Of a stretch of 64,000 nucleotides of DNA, positions 54,898 to 64,000 are shown in pieces. Below the pieces are notes generated by a model that saw only the letters and a program-made list of their open reading frames with translations, made no database searches and was not told where the DNA came from. The DNA is taken from positions 40,022 through 104,021 of the forward strand of contig JNVV01000039.1 of NCBI GenBank assembly GCA_000733355.1, written 5' to 3'. How positions within the stretch are numbered: the stretch's first letter is position 1; every line of letters begins with the position of its first letter. The stretch is from Falciphora oryzae. Its lineage: Eukaryota > Ascomycota > Sordariomycetes > Magnaporthales > Magnaporthaceae. The translations under genes and the position numbers were made by a program.

Positions 54898-57060
54898 ATG
54901 TGTAACCTCGCGATATTGGGCTACAGGTGCGGGCACAAGGACTCGCTCCTGATCTACTGCCCCAAGAACGATCCGGCCCAACTCTGCGAGGCAGCCAAGC
55001 AGACCATCCTGGCATGCTACCAGTTCGACGGCAACTGCATGGACTGCCACACCCGCTGGTGCACGGAGCAGGATGACATCCGCATAGCCTTGCTTAAGAA
55101 CGAGGTCGACAGCCTCGTAGCCAAGAAGAACGACGTCTCGCCCCTGGACCTGGAGCTCATGCTGGCCAACGCCCGTAACAAGGCCGCCTCCCGCGACCGC
55201 ATCGCCCACGAGAAGGAGGACGAGATGGAGGGCGACATCAGGTTCTGCAAGGAATGGGCCATGGAGCACGCCAAGACGGTCTGGAACATCCTCTACCGCG
55301 AGACTCCGGGCGACCAGGACCGCCTCGACGAGCTCGAGGGCGCCCGCTTCCACCTGATCACGGTGCTCGACTGCATGCTCTAGTGGGGGGACGGCAGCAG
55401 CGAGGACTCTATCGACGAAATGTTCGACTACTGGGCGGAAGAGCAGGATGCCCTGGCGGACGCGTGCGGAACAACACTGTCGCGTTTGCGTCCGCGCCCT
55501 TTGATATCGCAGCTCCAACGACACCGTGCAAAGGCAACGCCACTGGCCCGGCAGCCGTATCGGTTGCAAGAACCGCTCATAGGCAAACAGGGGTGCAATG
55601 AGGCAAGACTTCGGCTGCAGCGTGAGCCGGCAGCAATGATGAACGGCGAACAGAATGGCAAGGATGAACTGGCCAGGCCACCGCAGGAGCCATCAGCGCG
55701 CCCGAACGGCGAGCACAAGGCCGAGAAGGCACCAGTCAAGCGGCCGCGTGAGCCGTCGGGGCCGCTGAACGGTGAACACAATGGCAAGAGGATAGCCGGT
55801 GCTAACGCCAGGGAGCCTACATCAGAAGCAGGTCCTTCATCTGCACCGCAGACTCGGGCAGATCTGGGAGTCAAGACTCTCCCCATCAGGAGCTGCAGTT
55901 GGCTGGCAGGTGGCATTGGAATCGGCCATCCTCGTCCTCATCCAATGACGAACGGACGCCCTGGTAAAATCAACCACCGCCCCCCTCCTCCTCTTTGGAA
56001 TGACGGCAGGCCGACAAATGGCGGGCATGTCAATCACACTGCTCCTCCTCCTGCAGAACATAATCACAAGCCGAAGCACAGCAGCAGCGTCGGCCGCCGC
56101 ACCCCTGCGAAACCAGAGGGACTCGGCGTAACCTTTGACGTGGTACTGCGAGGAGGAGGAATAGTGTATAAGACGGCAAGGAGGGGGTTCTCGCACTTTG
56201 GCTCGAATGTCATCCGAAGAGCAACCCGTTCCAGGGCTCACCACAGGAATCCAAGTAGGTTTGCCTTGATGACCAGCCGTCGAGGGCGTCACTGAACTGC
56301 GGCACTGACACTTCCGACAGACCGGAATCGATTCGCCCCATTGCAAAACATGGGCGAGGGCAACGGCTCGGATTCCTCTCGTCTTGGACTAGAAGGCGCA
56401 GGTGGTAGTTCTCCGGCTAATGGGGGATCAGGACCTGACGACGGTGAAGACGACAACGGAGGGTCACCGCCAACTGGGCCTCATAATCCACCTGGCGCTG
56501 CGGCGGATGATGGCGACGGTCCGCGGGCCTCCGTGAATGGGTTTTTGGACCAATCTGACAATAGGCAAGGCAACTTCAACGAGGACTACACGACGGATGT
56601 AGAAGCTGCGGTGGGCCAGGGCTCGAACGGTGCTACCGAAGTCTGGACGCACATGGGTCGGAACGCAGCAAGACTGGCGACCCTTTGTACCATCCTGATG
56701 ATGGGGCTACTGCACGTCGCATTCCACGCCGTGTCCCACCTCGCCTGGCGGTCCTACGACGTGGTAGGAACGGCGCTTGGAGAAGCCAGGCAGCATGATG
56801 AGGGTTCAGCCAGCGGAATACTCGGGCAGAGCGGCCACGGCAGTGGCTCCAATGGTGGGCTCCTCAATGCAACAACGCCCAGGCACCCAGCCCATCTCAG
56901 GCACAGCCGGACAAATGCCGTCTTTCGGTTGCCGACGTTGCAGGCGCTGCAGGAGGGTGCGAGCCGGCAGGACGGCGAGGGCGAAGATCGGCGGCGACGG
57001 GCGGCCCTCAAGGCGCCGTCTCCGGCTCCTCGGCGACTGTCGACAGTGCGGGAGGAGTAG
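54898..57060 (+). CDS. Orphan Cys-rich single-pass membrane protein gene, interrupted by one in-frame TAG
   Basis: The first part, 54898..55383, encodes 161 residues: MCNLAILGYRCGHKD, YCPKNDPAQLCEAAKQ, NCMDCHTRWC (a likely zinc-binding cysteine/histidine cluster) and a helical region. After TAG at 55381-55383 the same frame stays open for 290 codons: IDEMFDYWAEEQDALADACG, then three imperfect repeats of about 21 residues built on EPSxxxNGEHNGK. An intron (56255..56320, gtaggt to gacag) joins it in frame to a second exon ending at 57060. That exon has an acidic Gly-rich part, a membrane segment (LATLCTILMMGLLHVAFHAV) and a basic tail. The full frame would be about 697 residues plus the internal stop. 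The short form may be a complete protein by itself; alternatively the stop is a mutation, a read-through codon or a sequence error. No family was recognised. Confidence 0.55.
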
Positions 57061-59995
57061 ATGGAAGTGCGCCATTATCTACCGCGGCGGGCCAGCAGCA
57101 AAGAAAAACCCCGCGGCCCCGCATGAGCCGCTGCAGCATATGTTGAAGGGGGCGAAACGACTGCTCATTTCAAGCCATGGGCGGAGGGAGAGAGGAGGCG
57201 GGAAGGTTGTGCGAGGTTGCATTCCAGGAGGAGTCACTCAGCTGCTGCGGCCGGGAGCCAGGGGGAAGGTCCAGGCCTAATTTTGCCCTCGTCGTGTGGG
57301 CCCGCCTAAGTCGGTCCATCGGCAGGCAATATTTTTGAACGGACGGACCGCACGGACGAGTCCCAAGAAGTCGTATCATTCGGATCCTTGTCTTGATGCC
57401 CACTGTCACCTACCACCTTAGTGTACCCTTCAGCGTTTGTTTTGCCGTGACGTTTTGCCGTCGCGCGCCGGCGCAAAACAGAATACGTCAAATAGATGCC
57501 GTGTTTGGCCACGGTTCCATCGTGACTGCTGTCAGGAAGAGCGAGCGAACGCTAAGACTAGTTCGCGCGAGACTTCGTGTTTATGTCGCTTTTTGGCATG
57601 GTGCGTGCAGCGGGGGGGAAAAAAAAAAAAAAAAGTCCAAAGCTTGGGAAGATGGTGAGGCAGTTCACGCAACGGAGCCCCCACCCCTGGCAAAGCAGCT
57701 GCACCCATGAGTTTCGACCTCTGACGACCGCAGAGAGGCACAGCACACACAACCAACCCATGTGTCACCCCTGCTGGCTGGCTGGCTGGCGGGCCGGCCT
57801 CTCCCCCGCGCGCGTCCAGCCCGGGGGATTGCCCGACTTAGCAAGCGCTCGCGCTGCAGTTGACAAGTGTCCCAGACCCGAACCTTGTCCTGAAAAGGGA
57901 AAGAAGAGGATCGCGTTCCTGGCTCCCAAGTCAGCTTTTACATATTGCTATTGTTGGCGTGGCGTGCGTTGCGTGGTGCACCCTTGCCTGCCCGGCCGGT
58001 CGATATCGCCAAACAGCAGCGGGGCGCATTAAGCTCAAGTAGGTACCCAGCCAGCCATGCAACGATGCTAGCGGCCTTTTTTTTCGTGTGTGTGTGTGGA
58101 GGAGGGTGGTGGTGGGGAGGGGGAGGATTTCATGCCGGCCGGCCACAGGGCTCCTTCGGAAGCCGATGGGCCATGTGGAGACGAATAGCTCCATCTCCTC
58201 GCCTCTCTCTCTCTCTCGTCGCGGGCTTGGCAGAGATGGAGAAACACGCGAAAAATAAAAGGATGTTGGGCGGCGTTGGTGTGAAATGTCCAAGTCGTGG
58301 GAACCCGGTCGTTCGTTCCGGCTGGAGAGAGGGAGCGGAGCCCCGTTCCATCTCAGCTGCTCCATCACGCTGGTGACCAGAGCGTGATCAATTCTTGAAG
58401 CTGGTGCTTTGTCTGGTCCTGGTCCTGTCGTCACCGATCAGAGTTGTTATCACAAACGAGACCCAGCGACGCGGCGAAAGGATGGAGTGGACCCCGGAGA
58501 CAAAGCCGATCGCCGTTGAGAGCATGGAAGGGAACGGCGAATTGGAGGGAGGGAAGGGCGGCATTGATCATCCATCGCGATTGATTCCCTGGGGCTTGCT
58601 TGCCGGCCATGAGTGAGTGCGTACCATGGGAGGATGCGCAGCCGGTGAGGTTTTGATGCCGCTCGATGACTGGCCGATTCGTTCCAGGGGCCCCCTGGAT
58701 GGACGAGACCTCCTGGCGTCAGCTCGGCAAGACGGCCGGTGAGTGTGTGAGAGAGATAATAAAAGGGACGCTAACACTAACACGCACGGCCAGGTATCAA
58801 CTGCGTCCGCCTGGGCGGGGTCTGCGGCCGTTTTGCTCCCTCCTTTGAGCTGGCTTCCCTTTCCTCACATCCCGGATTTTTTTTTTGCACAGTCCCATCT
58901 CGGCGAGTCGCACTCCGACAATCGGGAGTGCACTGGGGGTGTGTGTGGTCAGTGGTCAATGGGAGGCTTCAACAAAAATACTCCCTTTTGGTCTTGGCGG
59001 CGGCACGTGTTGTTGGTGCATGGGTCTTTGCAAAACCTCGTGGGTGGTGTGGAGAGAGATGGAGAGAAAGAGAAAGAGGGTCGAGACGGCTTGTTGGCTG
59101 GCTGGCTTACACAGCAAAAAAGCTCCAGAGCCCTTGTTGACCGAACGGACGACGGACCTGCATTGCATGCTACCTGCGCCTGCACCCGCCTGTGTATAAT
59201 GCTACGCACGTTATGCTGCAACGCAACCCTCGAAACATGCGAGGGGCTGGGATTCGTCGTACTGGGAGGACCCATGGTTCTCGAGACATCCCGGCTCTCT
59301 CTCTCTCTCTCTTTCTCCACGGAGCCTAGCCGGTTGGGTCGGGAAGGATTCCTGCCAGTAGCATTGTGGATGGTTGGTCTTGGGGCTCTGGCCCTCTCTC
59401 TCTCTCTCTCTCTTCCCGGGCCCTTTCCCGTTTGGAAAACCTTGAGGCTTGGGGGGTGCTGGAACGCCATGCGTGTTCTACCGCTTCTGCAGCCCGCCTG
59501 CCCCTGAGCCCGTACATATGTATCGAAAGTATCACGTCGTCCTTTTTAGCCGGAATCATGCCACTTTACGAGGACGCGCCCGCACACACTAGCAGCTGCT
59601 AGCAACGCCTTGAGGGTGCTTTTGCTAGTATTGTGTCCGATCCGAATCCAACTGCCTTCCCTCCCCCTGGTCCCGTTTCGTTCGATTCGCATATTTCACT
59701 TTTTTTTTTTTTTTTTTTTTTTTTTTTGGCCTCCCTGCACTATCTCTGGGGTGTTTTAGCGAGTTTATATTTACCCTTTTCAGGTTCCCTCTTTCTTTCC
59801 CACTTCTTTTTCTGTCTCTCTTTTTTGCTTTCTTTCGCGCTCGCTTCGTTTCTTGGCCCAACGGCCCGCGGCCCAACGACCCAAACTTACCTTTTTTTTT
59901 TTTCTCGCCCCCAAATCTTCTAGAAAAAAAAGACACACACAAAGGGCTGCGGATAAAGGGGAGGGAGGGGGCAACAGACTGACTGCTCCCCCATC
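57061..59995. other. Gene-free region with simple repeats
   Basis: 2.9 kb with no supported gene. Short tracts include A16 near 57619, GT and GGGAGG repeats near 58085-58125, CT repeats near 58203, 59297 and 59394, GAGAGA stretches, and a T28 run at 59700, which lies about 270 bp upstream of the next start codon. It probably includes promoter and 5' leader of the downstream membrane-protein gene. Confidence 0.5.
59700..59727 (+). repeat. T28 homopolymer
   Basis: Uninterrupted run of 28 T residues in the upstream region of the fungal-rhodopsin-type gene. Confidence 0.9.
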
Positions 59996-61945
59996 ATGTC
60001 GTCGCCGCCGGTGAACCTCGCGGAGAACAACGGCGGCGCCCTCACCCTCACGGCCGCAACGTTCCTGTCCCTCACCTACTTCTCGGTCAGCCTGAGGGTC
60101 TATGTGCGAGGATGGCTCACCAAGAGCTTCCTGGCCGATGACTGGCTCATGCTGGTTGCACAGGTCGGTTGTCCCGCCCACAGACCATTCGGGTAGAGTG
60201 TCATGGCTCGAGGCTAACCTGACGTCGCCTTCATATACAGGCAAATTTTACAATATCATGTGTCTTTATCCTCATCGGCGTCCCTGCTGGTATAGGGAGG
60301 CATAACAGAGCTCTCCCCCAGAGGCAGGAGATAGAAGGGCTGAAGGTCGGTCAGGGTGTCTGTCTGTCATCTTCCCATCGATCCTAGATCCATTCAGACT
60401 AACAACAGTCCCTTGCCAAAAACTGCAGTGGCAAGCTCTTGCAACGGGTAAGGCTTCCTCGCCGACTATCCTACTCGTCATCTACATGTCGCTAACCAGC
60501 ACACGAAGCGAGCTACGTGAGCAACATGCTCTTCATCAAGCTCAGCATCGCCGTCTTCCTGCTCCGGCTGTCGGGCGAGAAGAAGTACAAGTACGCCATC
60601 TGGGCGAGCGCCGTCATCGTCTTCGTCTGGAGCGTCGTCCTCTTCTTCTGGAACATCTTCCAGTGCAGCCCCGTCGAGGCGCAGTGGGACTACACCATAC
60701 CCGGGAGCGTGTGCGTCACCTCGGGCCAGATCGTCAGCGCCGCCCTCGCCCTCAGCGCAATGACCATCCTGAGCGACTTCTTCTACGCGCTGCTGCCCGT
60801 GCCCATCATCCGGAAGGTCAAGATGTCGAAGCAGGCAAAGGTCACCGTCATGGCCATCCTGAGCCTGGGAGTATTGTAAACATCTTCACCCCGGAGATAC
60901 AACCAGACAATGAGAGTTTCCTCAGGAGCTAACCGTCCTTTTTGTCCAGTGCATCTATCGCAACCCTCGTCCGACTCAAGTTCCTCGCCGACCTCAACGA
61001 TACAGCCGACATATTATGTACGACTTTTTTTTTTTTTTTTTTTTCATTCGTTTCCTCTCCCCAAATCTTTACCCACCTCCTCTAACCTTCCTCGCCCCTC
61101 TTTTAGTCGCCGGCACCGACGCGATGGTGTGGACGCTCATCGAGCCAGGCGTGGCCATCATGGCGTCGAGCCTGGCCACGATCCGGCCGCTGCTCCGCAA
61201 ACTAAAACTCCCCGGCTTCACCTCGACCGGCAACACGGGCAGGAGCGGGCCCACGGGCGGCGGGTACTACGGCTACGGGCGGAGCAACAAGTCGGCCGCC
61301 AATCGCTCCGCCACCAACAGGTCCGTCGGCGGGAGCAGGGCCATGCCCGGGTTCGGGGCCGCCGACATGCCGCTCGACGATATAGAGGCGGCTCGTGGTG
61401 GGCAGTCAACGACGGCAGCCTCGTCGGCCAAGGGCGTACTGGTGACCAGGACGACGACCATCACGTCGATACCGAGCCCGGTGGCTTCGCCGGCGCCGCA
61501 GCAGCAGCAGCAGCAGAATAGCCACCACTACCGCCAGCAGCAGCAACAACAGCAGCAACAGACGCCCCGCAAATCCGAGGGCGGCAGCGGCCGCGGCCGG
61601 GAAGCCAGGAGCGGCAGCGACAGCGACTCGACCAGGGGCCTGACGACCAACCTGAGCGAGGACGACGGGCGCGGGACGCCGACGCAGCCGCCGCCGCCGC
61701 CGCCAAAGGACGGCCCGCCGAGGGGCCTCCACAGCAGGGCGAACTCGACGGCGCAGCAGCAGCAGCAGCCGTGGGACGGCACCGTGGGGTCGGAGGCGCC
61801 GCAGATCCCCAAGATTGAGGTCGATTTCCGACACGGCTCCTGGCCCACGCCGGTTGTTGCCCAGGATGTTGGTGGCAGTAGCGGTGGCGGTAGGCCTGAG
61901 GCAGGCCGGAAAGGTTCACAGTACGCCGCTCAAAAAGCTCGGTAA
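59996..61945 (+). CDS. Fungal-rhodopsin-domain integral membrane protein (PTH11-like family)
   Basis: Six exons, 59996..60163, 60241..60345, 60429..60447, 60509..60875, 60950..61017 and 61107..61945, give 521 residues; every junction is GT/AG and in frame. Exon 3 is only 19 bp. The membrane core shows the family pattern: LTYFSVSLRVYVR then SFLADDWLML, FTISCVFILIGVPAGIGRHN, ATASYVSNMLFIKLSIAVFL, YKYAIWASAVIVFVWSVVLF, FWNIFQCSPVEAQWD, ALPVPII-type LLPVPIIRKVKM, and AGTDAMVWTLIEPGVAIMAS before LATIRPLLRKL. About seven membrane helices are expected. The long cytosolic tail from residue 270 is low in complexity, with two glutamine runs (Q6 and Q9), a proline run and many Ser/Gly. Family members are often proposed as non-canonical GPCR-like receptors; the ligand is unknown. 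Confidence 0.85.
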
Positions 61946-62353
61946 TAATTATTTACTCTTTTTCCAAATCCGAGTTTCTTGTTCCAAAGCACAAAAGATG
62001 TGTGCAGACACGTGACTATACGAGCATACGAATGGATGGTTAGACGGATAGACCCGGAAACTCTGCTGAAAAGGTATTTGGGATAAAACACGAAGGGGCA
62101 CCCTGGGTTGGTAAAGCAGGGCACGGGTTTTTGGCTTTGGTCTTTATTCTTGTGATGGACGCCAAAGGTTCGGACGGCGTCAACGGCAGGAGGGGCCCAA
62201 GTGTATGTATATTACCACACACACGATGTTAGTACAGATGACATGTATTGATGTTAATTATGTCTGACCTGTCATCCCCTCTTGGGTATCTGACAACGAG
62301 GATGCGCGAGGGCAGACAGAGGCAGCAAGCAGGAATAAGCAATAGCCTACCCC
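61946..62353. other. Convergent intergenic region
   Basis: 408 bp between the 3' ends of the membrane-protein gene and rpc53. Nothing recognised. Confidence 0.45.
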
Positions 62354-64000
62354 CTATGCCCTGCCTAACCTGACCTTCTCCTCCAGCGCCCTAGCCTTGG
62401 CCTCCTCCTTAGCCTCAGCCTCTGCCTTGGCCTCAGCAAGGTCGGCCGGATCGACCACCCAGGGCACGGGCTCCTTGAACACGGGCCGGCACACGAAGCG
62501 GCCCATGACCTTGCCCATGCCGTACGCGCGGCCCGCGACCTCGCCCGACTTGGGCTTCTTGTCGGCGTCCTCGAGCAGGACCGCGTTGGTCAGGAACGAG
62601 GTCTGGATCCCCGGCATGACCGAGTACGCAATGCCGCCCCAGTCCAGCGTCACCTTGCCGGACCGCCGCACCGTCATCTTGCCGACGTAGCCGACCGTGT
62701 CCGGGTAAGGATTCGACTCGTCGTCGTCCTCGTTGTTGCCGTCGCTATTGCTGGTGCCTGCTCCTACCTCGGTGAGATCAAACGTCTGGCCGACATCCAT
62801 AGTGACGACGCCGCCGTCATCGTCCACCGGCTCGTCTTTGACCACGCTCTTCTTCTTGGCCTTCTTGTCCGGCCGCTGCACGACGCGGAGCGGCGGCATG
62901 ATGGGCGGCAGCTGGAACAGATACAGGCGGCCGTCCTTGGAGTCGCCCTCTGCGCGGGGGCCTAGCTCCCGGAGCATCATGGCCAGCTGATCGGCCCGCA
63001 CTTCGTCCTCGCGCGACTGGTACTTTGCCTTGGCCTCGGCCTTCGCCCGCGCCTTAGCCTTGTCATCTTCGTCGTCCTCGTCCTTGGTGGCGGCAGATCG
63101 CGCGCGCTGCTGGATGCGGCGGTCGTCGATCTCCGTCACTTCGATCTCCTCGCCGTTGGCGCCCCGCACCTTGACCTTGCGCTCCGTCGGGGCGCCGGGC
63201 CAGACCTGCCCGTCGTCCTTCATGACGACGTCCTCGGAGGAGGCCACGGTGGCATCGCCACTTGACGAGGTTTCCCGAGTGGCGGCCCTTTCCCCTGCCG
63301 CTGCCTTCTCCTTGGCCACCATGTCGGCCGAGGTCGCGACGACGAGCTCCTTCTTCTTGGGCTCGCGGCGCACAATGCCCATGGGCATGACGTCGCGCCG
63401 TTTGGGAGGAGCCCTGGAGCCGGAGCCGGACCCGTCCTTGTGCTCGTCGCCGTCATCATCGTCGTAGTCTTGCGCGGGGCCGTTGAACATGTCGGCATTG
63501 AGCCGGTTGGACTGGTCACGATAGCTCGTCTTGAAGCCGCCCTGCCCACTGCCATAGCCGGAGGAAACTAAATAGAGAGGAAAAGACGGTCCGTCCGTCA
63601 GCGTCAGAACCACGACTACCAGGCGATACCAGGATGTCTGCAAGCCCGCGGCCGAGAGAGGACTCACCCGCGCCAACATTCACGAAAGCCGAGTTGCCGC
63701 CCGCCACGACCCTGCGGTCGAACCCGGCAGCGCCGCCGCGTCCCATGGCGTCTCCGCGCCCGCGGGCCCGCCTGCCGCCGCCGCGGCCGAAACGGGCGCG
63801 CTGCAGGCGCTGGTCCTCGGCGACCTTGAGGTTCTGCTTGCGCAGCTCCTCCTGTGCGATGCGCTCGCGCTCCACGTCGCCGCGCCGGACCGCCCGCGGC
63901 CTGAACTTGGAGGCGCCGGCCGACGCCGTCGCTGCCGTCGCCGCCCCTCCTCGTGCGCCGCCCCGGCCGGCTCTGATAGTGGTGGTGGTGGTGGTGGTGG
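62354..64000 (-). CDS. RPC53: RNA polymerase III subunit RPC4 (Rpc53), N-terminus cut by window edge
   Basis: Rpc53 (human POLR3D) works with Rpc37 in Pol III termination and reinitiation. The visible exons are 64000..63668 and 63567..62354, joined across a 100-bp intron (gtgagt to tttag), about 515 residues. The N-terminal part reads SKFRPRAVRRGDVERERIAQ and then an RGG-rich region. The middle has YRDQSNRLNADMFNGPAQDY, MGIVRREPKKKEL and acidic linkers. The C-terminal RPC4 domain is clear: RLYLFQLPPIMPPL, YVGKMTVRRSGKVTLDWGGI, YSVMPGIQTSFLTNAVLLED, MGKVMGRFVCRPVFKEP. The frame is still open at the window edge through a run of ACC (Thr) codons, so the start is outside. Confidence 0.9.
63979..64000 (+). 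repeat. GTG/TGG trinucleotide microsatellite at the window edge
   Basis: At least seven GTG units reach the window end. On the coding (minus) strand they read as Thr codons near the N-terminus of Rpc53. Confidence 0.8.

Noticed and set aside
57577..59507. Several frames of 100-250 residues in the region 57-59.5 kb
   Set aside because: They span simple repeats and homopolymers, overlap on both strands and contain no conserved motif.
1..64000. CRISPR arrays, bacterial operons, riboswitches or prophage
   Set aside because: The window is eukaryotic, with spliced genes; no direct-repeat/spacer arrays or bacterial-type operons were seen.
1..64000. Functional grouping of tfc3 and RPC53 as a Pol III cluster
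   Set aside because: They lie at opposite ends, 62 kb apart, with many unrelated genes between; coincidence is the simpler reading.

Overview
The window comes from a filamentous ascomycete, most likely a Sordariomycete. Genes are GC-rich and carry short introns (about 50-190 bp) with GTRNGT donors and CTAAC-like branch points. Gene families typical of that class are present: HET proteins, NACHT-WD40 NLRs, a samB-type MYND protein, a fungal-rhodopsin membrane protein and a tiny CaaX peptide. Exon structures were worked out by hand from reading frames and splice signals. Product names rest on recognised motifs, not on database searches.

Layout. 0-4.5 kb is conserved: the N-terminal part of the TFIIIC subunit tfc3 (-), a basic nuclear-type protein (-), and cytosolic tyrosyl-tRNA synthetase (+). 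5-25 kb is an accessory, fast-evolving island. It holds a decayed HET gene, a decayed JmjC-domain gene, an intact PNP-NACHT-WD40 NLR of about 1600 residues, a 1.0-kb element with 43-bp terminal inverted repeats, two intact HET-type genes, a decayed membrane-protein gene and an acidic orphan protein. HET and NLR proteins are known agents of allorecognition and programmed cell death in fungi, so this looks like a self/non-self cluster.

26-31 kb holds AIM6 (PLC-like phosphodiesterase), cyanase, and a 22-codon gene whose product ends in a CaaX box. The last is a good candidate for a lipopeptide mating-pheromone precursor. A tRNA-like unit with A and B boxes lies downstream. 32-53 kb is conserved again: EBP2 (ribosome biogenesis), samB/MUB1 (MYND finger), a two-TM protein, a ZRG17-like zinc transporter, the mitochondrial dynamin MGM1, and DUG3 (glutathione degradation). 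It contains a 4.8-kb gene-free stretch with long homopolymers upstream of samB.

54-62 kb holds an orphan two-exon gene interrupted by one in-frame TAG and a fungal-rhodopsin-type membrane protein with a glutamine-rich tail. The window ends inside rpc53, an RNA polymerase III subunit. Both window edges are therefore Pol III machinery genes, which is probably coincidence.
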